From NCBI GenBank assembly GCA_050185455.1, contig JBFWZL010000276.1, positions 1 through 8,729 of the forward strand: DNA of 8,729 bases, in the 5' to 3' direction. Shown here in pieces: positions 1 to 6,605 of this stretch; the first letter of the stretch is position 1, and each line of letters opens with the position of its first letter. The translations under genes were made by a program, and so were the position numbers. Source of the stretch: SYOC01 sp050185455 (GTDB lineage Bacteria; Desulfobacterota; Binatia; Bin18). Below the pieces are notes generated by a model. The model worked only from the letters and a program-made list of their open reading frames with translations. It searched no databases and had not been told where the DNA came from.

Positions 1-470
1 CCGCCCAAGTCGCGTTGCACCAGGGTATATAAGGGTTGGAGGGCGGTCCGGAACGACGTGACTCCGTGGCCCTGCCTGTAATCTTGCTGGTTGGTCTGGC
101 AGCCGCGGGTGAGGTAACTGGCGGCGTGTTCCATATCTTGGTAGCCCTGCTTAATCAAACACGTCCGCCAGGCGGCCGGCATCTCATAATGCGTCGCCGC
201 GTAATTACACCCATAGACAATCGAGTCCAATTCGAAGAATCCCACCATGGCCAAAAATTCTCCCAGGCGCGCCTTGCGCTTGGCGCTCCAGCCGTCCATT
301 GAGAGACGCTCAGGGTGCTGCAGTTGGGCTTTGGCTTTACGCCACTGCCTAGTCCAGCCCGGGTCAGCCGCCACCACGGGCGGCACGTCATCCTGGACTA
401 TGGGGAAATGGTTCTCGCCATACTCAATGTCTTGCCGAATCAGATGCGGCAGCGTCTGAATATCGAACAT
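1..470 (-). CDS. Probable ferritin-like (di-iron) protein, N-terminal 156 residues, cut by the window edge
   Basis: The frame is open from an ATG at 470 to the window edge with no stop, so the C-terminus is missing. A strong Shine-Dalgarno (AAGGAGG, 478-484) lies 7 nt upstream and fixes the start. The first 60 residues are polar and carry no signal peptide. From about residue 64 the protein looks all-helical. Helix 1 carries Glu80 (FFELDS) and the next long helix carries Asp112-x-x-His115 (QDMEHA). This spacing resembles the Glu ... (Glu/Asp)xxHis half-site by which ferritin-like di-iron oxygenases and oxidases hold one iron; the second half-site would lie beyond the edge. It starts 37 bp after the upstream monooxygenase, so it is probably co-transcribed with it. 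A [2Fe-2S] ferredoxin two genes upstream is a plausible electron donor (inference). The coding call is solid. The family call rests on a short motif and predicted helices, and another helical protein is possible. Confidence 0.6.
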   Translation of the reverse strand, partial: MFDIQTLPHLIRQDIEYGENHFPIVQDDVPPVVAADPGWTRQWRKAKAQLQHPERLSMDGWSAKRKARLGEFLAMVGFFELDSIVYGCNYAATHYEMPAAWRTCLIKQGYQDMEHAASYLTRGCQTNQQDYRQGHGVTSFRTALQPLYTLVQRDLG

Positions 471-507
471 ACGCTCTCCTCCTTCGTTACTTCGTTAGAA
501 TGGTCCT

Positions 508-1842
508 CTACTCTTCCTGAAAGTGTTCCCGCAGTGTGGCGCCCTGGTAGTCTTTGCGAAAGCGGCCGCGCTGTTGCAGAATTGGGACGACTAGTTCAAC
601 AAATTCCTCCAGGCATCCCGGCAAATAATGGGTGATGAGCATAAAACCGTCACCACCCACCTCGTCAAAAATATCTTCGAGTTGATTGGCGACCTGCAAG
701 GGGGTCCCAACAATCTTCGGTCCAATGCCGCTCCCGTAGAATTGCGCGGCTTCACCCACTGTCACCGACCTCCCCATGTTTTCTTTCTTCAACATGGCGG
801 CAAGACCTTGAATACCCAGCCCCTGACTCAACATTTGTAGCAAGCCTTGCCCGTTTTCCGCTTCGAAGTCTTCCAAGGTTGCATCCAGTGGCACGCGCGA
901 CAAATCATACCCGATGTGCGTGGACAACTGGGTGAGGCCGCCCAGCGGAGGCACGGCCTCGATCAGCGCGCGTTCTTTCGCTTTCGCGGCATCTTCGGTT
1001 TCTCCGACAATCGGCATCAGTCCCCACAGCACTTTCAGGTCGTTTGGATCACGACCGTACCGCTTGGCCCGCGTTTTCAGGTCGTCGTATACGCGCTTCA
1101 TGGCCGCCGGAGTCTGATGGACGGCGAACACCGCCTCGGCGTGTTTCGCCGCGAACTCCAGACCGCGTTCCGATTGGCCTGCCTGAATGATCAGTGGCCG
1201 TCCTTGCGGCGACGGCGCCACCTGCAATGGCCCTTTGACCTTGAAATATTTCCCTTCATGATTGATCGGGTGCACTTTCGCGGGGTCCGCAAACACCCCG
1301 CTCTCTCGATCCATAATGATGGCATCCGGCTCCCAACTGGACCACAACTTGTCACACACCTCCAGATACTCATCGGCCCGATTGTAGCGCTCATCGTGCG
1401 AGTACACTTCCATTTCATGTTCCAGTGGCGTGGTCACCACGTTCCACCCTACTCGTCCGTCCGTCAGATGATCGAGGGTGGCAAGTTGGCGGGCAAGATA
1501 GAGTGGCGGCAGATACGCTGTGGAAATAGTCACAGCGAGGCCAAGCCGACTGGTCACCGTCGCCATCAACGGAATCAACGGAGCGGCGTCATGGGTTGGA
1601 CACTGCACACCGTAGCGGATGGTGGTCTCGATGGAATGGCCGTAGCGGTCGGATACGCCGATACCGTCAGCCAGAAACAGCATGTCGAATTTGCCGCGCT
1701 CCAGAATACGCGCGACATCTTGCCAAAACGGCGGGCGGGCATAATCGTAGCCAACCAACGAGCGCGGCAACCGCCACGACCCCACCGAGTGGTGCATCGG
1801 GCAGTGTAGTAAAATCACGGCAAAGTGCATCTTTTTCGTCAT
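508..1842 (-). CDS. FMN-dependent monooxygenase, NtaA/SnaA/DszA family (luciferase-like), divergent paralogue
   Basis: This 444-residue protein is the right length for the NtaA/SnaA/DszA group (about 430-460), TIM-barrel enzymes that use FMNH2 from a separate reductase plus O2 to oxidise amines or sulfones in the cytoplasm. Visible signatures are strand 1 MHFAVILLH (5-13), FDMLFLAD (52-59), LDHLTDGRVGWNVVT (123-137), RADEYLEV..LW.SWEPDA (155-174), FADPAKVH (184-191), the flavin-phosphate loop IIQAGQSERG (218-227) and a C-terminal VGTPLQVANQLE...GGDGF. The frame is open 36 codons further upstream, but that stretch overlaps the ferredoxin gene in another frame. The ATG at 1842 has AAGGA 7 nt upstream and gives the same MxKKMHF start as its paralogues. 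Compared with the other two copies, the loop after strand 4 (138-151) is five or six residues shorter and lacks their Ser and Asn signature, which suggests another substrate. It lies 26 bp after the ferredoxin gene. Family call is firm; substrate unknown. Confidence 0.93.
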   Translation of the reverse strand: MTKKMHFAVILLHCPMHHSVGSWRLPRSLVGYDYARPPFWQDVARILERGKFDMLFLADGIGVSDRYGHSIETTIRYGVQCPTHDAAPLIPLMATVTSRLGLAVTISTAYLPPLYLARQLATLDHLTDGRVGWNVVTTPLEHEMEVYSHDERYNRADEYLEVCDKLWSSWEPDAIIMDRESGVFADPAKVHPINHEGKYFKVKGPLQVAPSPQGRPLIIQAGQSERGLEFAAKHAEAVFAVHQTPAAMKRVYDDLKTRAKRYGRDPNDLKVLWGLMPIVGETEDAAKAKERALIEAVPPLGGLTQLSTHIGYDLSRVPLDATLEDFEAENGQGLLQMLSQGLGIQGLAAMLKKENMGRSVTVGEAAQFYGSGIGPKIVGTPLQVANQLEDIFDEVGGDGFMLITHYLPGCLEEFVELVVPILQQRGRFRKDYQGATLREHFQEE

Positions 1843-1849
1843 TGTCACA

Positions 1850-1854
1850 TCCTT
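1850..1854 (-). promoter_or_regulatory. Shine-Dalgarno that decides the start of the 508-1842 monooxygenase
   Basis: AAGGA on the minus strand lies 7 nt before the ATG at 1842. It supports this start over the in-frame upstream ATG at 1950, which would put 108 extra bases inside the ferredoxin gene. The CAAGG part can also pair with the CCTTG in the 3' arm of the hairpin at 1861-1883. Confidence 0.7.
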
Positions 1855-1860
1855 GGGGCA

Positions 1861-1883
1861 CGCAAGGCTCAGCGAGCCTTGCG
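1861..1883 (-). other. 10-bp perfect hairpin over the ferredoxin stop codon
   Basis: Arms 1861-1870 and 1874-1883 are perfectly complementary (10 bp) around a 3-nt loop. The structure covers the last codons and TGA stop of the ferredoxin gene and ends 18 nt before the next start codon. No T-run follows on the minus strand, so it is not a classical intrinsic terminator. Its position suggests translational coupling or mRNA processing, which is inference. Confidence 0.5.
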
Positions 1884-2261
1884 CTCTTCTTTTTGCACGT
1901 GATGTTCGAGTAAGGCTTCCAGACTCTCGATTTTCTCCCAGGGCACACACAGCGGCTTCCGCTTCCCCGATACCACGTGCAAGTAACGAACGGTGCCTTT
2001 GAATCCGTCAGTTCCAACAACATTGAGACGCGGGCCGATCGTGCACCCACCCATGCACGAGACTTCCAAGACTCGCCCGGCTATCCCCTTTTCGGTCATG
2101 AGTTTCTCAAGCGCGCGCAGCAGAGACGGTCCGTTCAGCTCTTGTGTGGTGGCGTCCGCTGTGCGGATCTTCACGCAGACGACACGTTCGGTGCAATGAG
2201 TCTTGGTGCACACAAAGAGTTTGAGCGAGATCGAGTTCGGCGACACGTCGAGGGGTATCAT
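1869..2261 (-). CDS. Thioredoxin-fold [2Fe-2S] ferredoxin domain protein
   Basis: This 130-residue soluble protein resembles the thioredoxin-like [2Fe-2S] ferredoxins (Shethna type / NuoE C-terminal domain), one-electron carriers. It shows strand LKLFVCTKTHC (13-23), helix LLRALEKLM (47-55), a CMGGC motif (Cys69-x3-Cys73) followed by IGP as in the family, strands around LNVV and VRYLHV, and a C-terminal helix. Cluster ligands are probably Cys69 and Cys73 plus two of Cys18, Cys23 and Cys29; which two is unclear, as Cys18/23 gives the NuoE-like CX4C and Cys18/29 a longer gap. Cys105 is extra. An in-frame TGA three codons upstream makes the ATG at 2261 the first possible start. There is no recognisable Shine-Dalgarno, unlike the neighbours, and a long hairpin lies just upstream. 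The two genes downstream encode an FMN monooxygenase, which normally needs FMNH2 from a reductase, and a probable di-iron protein, the likelier partner (inference). Confidence 0.85.
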   Translation of the reverse strand: MIPLDVSPNSISLKLFVCTKTHCTERVVCVKIRTADATTQELNGPSLLRALEKLMTEKGIAGRVLEVSCMGGCTIGPRLNVVGTDGFKGTVRYLHVVSGKRKPLCVPWEKIESLEALLEHHVQKEERKAR

Positions 2262-2280
2262 GAATTTTCACTGGTTGTTT

Positions 2281-2315
2281 ATGGCGTCGGGTGGGGCGCG
2301 CCCATCCGACGCCGT
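2281..2315 (-). repeat. Long GC-rich palindrome (15-bp stem) between amidohydrolase and ferredoxin genes
   Basis: Arms 2281-2295 and 2301-2315 pair over 15 bp (two G-T wobbles) around a 5-nt loop. It begins 3 nt after the amidohydrolase stop codon and ends 19 nt before the ferredoxin ATG. There is no T-run on the minus-strand side, so a rho-independent terminator is unlikely. It looks like a dispersed REP-like intergenic palindrome or an mRNA 3'-end stabiliser. Whether it recurs in the genome cannot be seen from one copy. Confidence 0.6.
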
Positions 2316-2318
2316 CAC

Positions 2319-3461
2319 TCACGACAGATTTAGTACCCGCGCAACGTTGTCGCCCAAAATGTTCTGCTGCGCGTTCTTTGGCAGAGAAGTGATCGCTTCT
2401 CTGGTCTCGGACAACGCCGCCGGACTAGCGTCCCAGTGCGGAAAATCCGTCGCCCACATGAAGCGATCCGTCCCATACTTCTGCGCCATGTAGGGAATCG
2501 TAGTCTCATCGGGATCGAACGAGATCCAGCACTGGCGGCGGAAATACTCGCTCGGTGGATGCTTCAGGCCGCCCTTGTAGCCGATCTTCCGCCACTTTGC
2601 CTCCATGTGCTCGAGCATGTGGGCGATCCACCCGCCGCCCGTTTCGAGCAGAATCACTTTGAGCTGCGGAAAGCGATCAAACACCGCCCCCTGGAACAGC
2701 GACGCGAAGGCCGCCTGTTCGTCGGCGACGAACGGGATGCTCATCATGTAGAGCATCGAGTCATCTTCGATCAAATCGCGGCGTGATTTTTCGATCCACT
2801 GATGGCCGACATACTTCTCGTTCAGCGCCACATGCAGCCCCACCGGCAAATCAAGGTCTTGCAACGTCGCCCACAACGGATCGTAGCGGCGATCCCAGTA
2901 GGGAATCTGACTCGCCGGCGCGGCATAAATAAACACGCCTTTCATGCCGAGCTTGGCGATGCGCCTGGCTTCAGCAATCCCATCATCAATGTTTAACAGG
3001 GGAATGTGGGCGATCGGCACCAGCCGCTTGGCATCGGCTTTACACCAGTCGATGATCCAGTTGTTGTACGCTCGCGCGTAGGCGGCAATCAGGGCGGAGT
3101 CCTGCACCTCCATTTCCCACAGCAAACCAATGCTGGGATAGATCACCGAGATGTCGATCCCTTCTTCATCCATCAACTCGAGGCGCGCATGGGCGTCATA
3201 GGCCCCCCGCGGACCGTCGAGGTAGCCGAAGGCACCCGGTTGGAAGATCTCCTGAAACGGCTGACCCACCCCCGCGCCCAACGGACCAATGCCGCGCGAC
3301 GCGACTGACGGGCGACCGTCGATCACCAGATACTCAAACCCCTGCGCATCTTTCTCCATGCGGATCGCACGCTCCCGGTACTTTGGTTCCAGGTAGTCCC
3401 GCCACAGATCCGGCGGCTCCAGCACATGTCCATCTGCATCAATCACTTTCCCTTGCAACAT
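2319..3461 (-). CDS. Amidohydrolase-2 family TIM-barrel metal-dependent hydrolase or decarboxylase
   Basis: This 380-residue protein is about the normal length for the family (PF04909, which includes ACMSD and gamma-resorcylate decarboxylase). The metal-site signatures are in order: IDADGHVLEP with Asp10-x-His12 at the end of strand 1, Tyr-Pro-Ser (IYPSIGLL, 108-115), GLH with His210, LLETGGGWI with Glu273, and WATDFPHWD with Asp339, His342 and Asp344. Asp10-x-His12 replaces the HxH of classical amidohydrolases, as in many members of this subgroup. It would use one divalent metal to hydrolyse a C-N or C-C bond or to decarboxylate an aromatic or cyclic acid in the cytoplasm; substrate unknown. 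AAAGGAGGG (3469-3477) 7 nt upstream fixes the ATG. It lies 30 bp after a longer member of the same family, so the two are probably co-translated and may act in sequence or on related substrates. No signal peptide. Confidence 0.92.
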   Translation of the reverse strand: MLQGKVIDADGHVLEPPDLWRDYLEPKYRERAIRMEKDAQGFEYLVIDGRPSVASRGIGPLGAGVGQPFQEIFQPGAFGYLDGPRGAYDAHARLELMDEEGIDISVIYPSIGLLWEMEVQDSALIAAYARAYNNWIIDWCKADAKRLVPIAHIPLLNIDDGIAEARRIAKLGMKGVFIYAAPASQIPYWDRRYDPLWATLQDLDLPVGLHVALNEKYVGHQWIEKSRRDLIEDDSMLYMMSIPFVADEQAAFASLFQGAVFDRFPQLKVILLETGGGWIAHMLEHMEAKWRKIGYKGGLKHPPSEYFRRQCWISFDPDETTIPYMAQKYGTDRFMWATDFPHWDASPAALSETREAITSLPKNAQQNILGDNVARVLNLS

Positions 3462-3491
3462 AATTCGTCCCTCCTTTGGTGAACAATGTAT

Positions 3492-4958
3492 TTAGGCGAG
3501 CAATTGTTTCACCTGTTTTTCCACCACGGTGCTCTTGAAGAAGTTGGGGTTCAGGTCGGTCCACATTTTAGCGGGATTGACGAAAACGAAGTCGCGGAAA
3601 TTGTCTTCCGTGATCTTCCCTTCTTCCACTAACTCGTAGGCTTCTTCCGTCACCTCCGTCATATCCGGCACATCCCAGTGCCCAATGTCAGAGCTGAACA
3701 CGGCCTTGAGTTTGGCCCCGAACGGGTTGATTTTGGTGTTGAAGGCACTGGCGTTCAGCGGATCATCGGCTTCACAACCAAAGTAGAAGGGCGGGACGAA
3801 GAGGTCTTTAATGTCCTCGGGTTTTTCAATCCCACAGCGCCACCAGTCATCGATAGTCGCCGCGCCTTCTTTACTACCCGCCAGCATACCGCCCTGGGCG
3901 ATGCGGTCGAGCTTGCCCTCTACCATCTTCCCGCCATAGCGTTGATAGAGATCAAGCAGTAACTCTCTGTTGAGGTTCGCAGGGTTGTAGTTCTCCATGG
4001 CCTTGCCGTTACGCTTCTCCCAGTGGCCGATCATGTCGGCGAACAGACTACACGCCCAGCCCACGCCACACTCCAAAAAGCCAAAACGCAAGGTGGGGAA
4101 GCGGCGCGTCACGCCACCGAAGAACAGCGCTTTGCAGAGCGCTTCGCCCGCCGCAGCAAAATGGCCAATGTGGTTGTACATGTAGTTGGAGATCGTGGCG
4201 CGGCTGCCCCAGCCCATCCCGCCGGAATGAAAAGTCGGGGTCACACCGAGTTCCACGCACTTCGTCCACACCGGGTCGTAGTCGTACGCGCTGTCAAGAC
4301 ACAGGTTATCGAGCCAGAACGCGTAGGGCGCCGCTGCCGGAGCCATGCGTGCGACATCGGGAACGGGTCGGAGGACATGACTCGCCATCAAGATGGCCTT
4401 CATCCCGAGCTGTTTCACCGCGTATTCCAATTCTTCCAGCGCTTCTTGCGGTGTGTGCATGGGGATGATCGCCACCGGCGTCATGCGGTCGGCATATTCC
4501 CGAAAGATGTTGGCGTGAAAGGTGTTCATCGCCCGGCAGCCGCCGCGCCGCAGTTCTTCATCGTTGATATGTGGGAACAACAGTCCCAGGGTTGGGTACA
4601 GGACGGTGAAGTCGAGGCCGATATCATCCAGGCGCTCGTAGAGGAGTTTGGGTAAGGTGGCGGTGGCGCGGTCGAGCGTGTTCTTCGTCGGCAGCGCCCA
4701 CCAGGGTGGACGCGAGCTGCGCTGGTCACGGCGTTCTTCGGGAGACTGCTGATACCAGGTGAAGAAGCTGCGGATCAGCCCATTCTCGCTGTCCGCCTTG
4801 CGCGCGCGATACCGGTCGACGAGCGAGGCGCCGCCAACCTCTTTCAGCGCATCCACAAACCCCGGCTCGAACTCGACGGTATGCCCATCGGAATCAATCA
4901 CCGGATGGTTCAGCCGCGCCCGTACGGCGCGTGATTTTGACGTATGAGTCGTAGTCAT
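3492..4958 (-). CDS. Amidohydrolase-2 family protein, long form (488 residues)
   Basis: Same superfamily as the next gene but 108 residues longer. Signatures: VIDSDGHTVEFEPGF with Asp24-x-His26, LYPTLGLLFPH (120-130), TFHSGGMGWG with His244, FLECGVGWA with Glu296, and FSSDIGHWDVPD with Asp424, His427 and Asp429. Between Glu296 and Asp424 are 127 residues, against 65 in the neighbour. The extra stretch (about 320-410) contains a DDWWRCG segment and a FYFGCEADDP segment and may form a lid or a dimer contact (inference). The C-terminus ends in a helical region after NPAKMW, where the family places a helix near the active site. AAAGGAGGG (4967-4975) lies 8 nt before the ATG. It is the first gene after a 269-bp gap, so it may start its own transcript. 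Metal-dependent hydrolase or decarboxylase activity is likely; the substrate is not readable. Amidohydrolases of this long form often occur beside luciferase-like monooxygenases. Confidence 0.9.
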   Translation of the reverse strand: MTTTHTSKSRAVRARLNHPVIDSDGHTVEFEPGFVDALKEVGGASLVDRYRARKADSENGLIRSFFTWYQQSPEERRDQRSSRPPWWALPTKNTLDRATATLPKLLYERLDDIGLDFTVLYPTLGLLFPHINDEELRRGGCRAMNTFHANIFREYADRMTPVAIIPMHTPQEALEELEYAVKQLGMKAILMASHVLRPVPDVARMAPAAAPYAFWLDNLCLDSAYDYDPVWTKCVELGVTPTFHSGGMGWGSRATISNYMYNHIGHFAAAGEALCKALFFGGVTRRFPTLRFGFLECGVGWACSLFADMIGHWEKRNGKAMENYNPANLNRELLLDLYQRYGGKMVEGKLDRIAQGGMLAGSKEGAATIDDWWRCGIEKPEDIKDLFVPPFYFGCEADDPLNASAFNTKINPFGAKLKAVFSSDIGHWDVPDMTEVTEEAYELVEEGKITEDNFRDFVFVNPAKMWTDLNPNFFKSTVVEKQVKQLLA

Positions 4959-5227
4959 TCGTGCTGCCCTCCTTTACTGTCTCGCACTGTATCAGTCATG
5001 AAACATCCTTGGATATGGTTGGTCCAGTCAAGTCAGCTCAACTCAGTAGCAAGGGACATGCCGCTTATTGCCTTACCCTGCGCACATGAAAAACTAGAGC
5101 ATAATTCAAATCTTAACCGCAGCGGAGCAGAGCGGTATGCTTTCCCTGTGCAGTGTGTGCGTAACCGTTTCGCTGAAAGCGCACCCCGCGCACAGATCGC
5201 GAGCGGCAAGACCACCGCGGGTCACCC
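4959..5227 (-). other. 269-bp intergenic gap, probable promoter region for the amidohydrolase half
   Basis: No credible gene lies here on either strand; short open frames have no Shine-Dalgarno and no family features. The gap is far longer than the others in the cluster and sits just upstream of 3492-4958, which makes it the best candidate for an internal promoter. An imperfect 7-4-7 inverted repeat lies at 5026-5043 and contains a TTGACT hexamer on the minus strand (5026-5031), but I found no convincing -10 at the right distance. I found no hairpin followed by a T-run that would end the upstream transcript. Confidence 0.35.
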
Positions 5228-6550
5228 TCAATACTCCTGCAAATGTTCCCGCAGCGTTTTGCCCGTGTACTCTTTGCGGTGCAAGCCGCGTTTCTGCAAC
5301 ACGGGAACCAGTCCATCGACCATCTCCTGAAAGCTGCCCGGAGCATAGGTCGGCGTGATCTGAAATCCGTCGCCGCCGCCTTCCCGCATCAGGTATTCCA
5401 TCTGATCCGCCACCTGTTCCGGGGTGCCGACCACTTGGGGCATTGATACACTGCGCCCGTGCATCAGCGCGGCTTCCCGCAGGGTGAGCTTCTTTTTCCC
5501 CAGCATAATGGTGAGCGCGTCGAGAATCCCTTGCACCCCCTCGACTTTGAGATGTTCCAGCGGCTGATCCGGATCAAGCTGCGAGAAATCGAACCCCATG
5601 TGGCCCGACAAAATCGCCAACGCGGCGTCCAGTGTCACGCGCTCGTTGAGGACTTCCTGCTTTGCTTTGGCTTCATCTTCTGTTTGACCCAGGATCACCT
5701 GAATACCGAAGATGATCTTGAAGTCCTCCGGCTTGCGGCCATATTTTTTGACGGCTCGCTGCCGCACGTCCTCGCTAAACGCGCGCATGGCGTCGGGACG
5801 GAGCTGAATCCCAAAGACATACTCGGCATGCTGGGCGGCAAAATCGCGCCCTTGCTCGGAGGCGCCGGCCTGGATGATGACCGGTCGGCCTTGCGGCGAA
5901 GGCGCGCAACAGTGCGGTCCCGGCACGTCGAAGTACTTTCCAGTGTGGTTGATGCGATGGACCTTGGCCGGATCGGCAAAGATGCCGCGCTCCTTATCCA
6001 TCACCACCGCGCCCGGCTCCCAACTGTTCCACAGCTTGTAGCACACCTCCATGAATTCCTGCGCCCGGTCGTAGCGTTCTTGATGGGGGAGCATGGCTGG
6101 CAATCCGCAATTGCGCGCTTCGTTGTTGTGCACCGAGGTGACAACGTTCCAGCCGATGCGCCCTTTGGTGAGGTGGTCCAAAGTAGACAACTTGCGCGCC
6201 AGTAAATAGGGCGCATCATAGGTCGTCGTCGCCGTGACGGCGAACCCGAGTCGTTCAGTAACGACGGACATGGCCGGGACGACCAGCAAGGCGTCATGAA
6301 TGGGGAACTGGGTGGCGTAGCGCAGGGTCGCGTCCATGCTGCCCCGATACACATCGAATGCGGCGAGCTGATCGGCCAGAAACAGACAGTCAAAGCGCCC
6401 ACGCTCCAGTGTACGAGCAATCTCCTGCCAAAACTCGGGCTCCGTCCACGAGTAGCCTACTTTGTCGAGTGGGTGCGTCCAACTGAGGATGGTATGGTTC
6501 ATCGGGCAGTGCAGCATGAAGCCAACCAAGTGCATTTTTTTCTTGTTCAC
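5228..6550 (-). CDS. FMN-dependent monooxygenase, NtaA/SnaA/DszA family, with GTG start
   Basis: This 440-residue protein is a full-length member of the two-component flavin monooxygenase family. It shows strand 1 MHLVGFMLH (6-14), FDCLFLAD (53-60), LDHLTKGRIGWNVVTS (124-139), the ARNCG signature (145-149), RYDRAQEFMEV..LWNSWEP (159-179), FADPAKVHRINH (191-202), flavin loop IIQAGASEQG (225-234), and VGTPEQVADQME...GGGDGF near the C-terminus. It would take FMNH2 from a separate reductase, absent from this window, and oxidise a sulfone, amine or related compound with O2. The frame also opens at a TTG one codon earlier, but the Shine-Dalgarno is 7 nt from the GTG and only 4 nt from the TTG, so GTG is chosen; it yields MNKKKMH, matching the paralogues. 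It is clearly closer to 6606-7928 than to 508-1842, sharing LDPDQ and LAILSGH blocks, which suggests tandem duplication. Gap to the upstream gene: 55 bp. Confidence 0.93.
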   Translation of the reverse strand: MNKKKMHLVGFMLHCPMNHTILSWTHPLDKVGYSWTEPEFWQEIARTLERGRFDCLFLADQLAAFDVYRGSMDATLRYATQFPIHDALLVVPAMSVVTERLGFAVTATTTYDAPYLLARKLSTLDHLTKGRIGWNVVTSVHNNEARNCGLPAMLPHQERYDRAQEFMEVCYKLWNSWEPGAVVMDKERGIFADPAKVHRINHTGKYFDVPGPHCCAPSPQGRPVIIQAGASEQGRDFAAQHAEYVFGIQLRPDAMRAFSEDVRQRAVKKYGRKPEDFKIIFGIQVILGQTEDEAKAKQEVLNERVTLDAALAILSGHMGFDFSQLDPDQPLEHLKVEGVQGILDALTIMLGKKKLTLREAALMHGRSVSMPQVVGTPEQVADQMEYLMREGGGDGFQITPTYAPGSFQEMVDGLVPVLQKRGLHRKEYTGKTLREHLQEY

Positions 6551-6557
6551 CAAATTC

Positions 6558-6564
6558 CCTCCTT
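6558..6564 (-). promoter_or_regulatory. Shine-Dalgarno that selects the GTG start of the 5228-6550 monooxygenase
   Basis: AAGGAGG on the minus strand is spaced 7 nt from a GTG (6548-6550) and 4 nt from the adjacent in-frame TTG (6551-6553). Normal spacing and the stronger codon favour GTG. The protein differs by only one residue. Confidence 0.75.
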
Positions 6565-6605
6565 ATCCTTACCAACGACAGGCAGCATGAGCGTTGCGCC
6601 GCGCC

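Noticed and set aside
847..1809. Long plus-strand open frame of 320 codons
   Set aside because: It lies wholly inside the minus-strand monooxygenase, has no Shine-Dalgarno and no recognisable family, and its Arg/His-rich composition is typical of an antisense shadow in GC-rich DNA.
1843..1950. N-terminal extension of the 508-1842 monooxygenase to an ATG at 1950
   Set aside because: It would overlap the ferredoxin C-terminus, is not family-like, and ignores the well-placed Shine-Dalgarno before the ATG at 1842.
2281..2315. Intrinsic terminator after the 2319-3461 amidohydrolase
   Set aside because: The stem is strong, but the following minus-strand bases are A/C-rich with no T-run, and the next gene starts 19 nt later.
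4023..4655. Plus-strand open frame of 210 codons
   Set aside because: It lies opposite the long amidohydrolase, with His/Arg-rich composition and no domain features.
5001..5031. Sigma-70 type promoter using TTGACT at 5026-5031 (minus strand)
   Set aside because: The -35 hexamer is good, but no acceptable -10 hexamer occurs 16-18 nt downstream.
5459..6205. Plus-strand open frame of 248 codons
   Set aside because: It is antisense to the 5228-6550 monooxygenase, whose family signatures are unambiguous; similar shadows appear opposite its paralogues.
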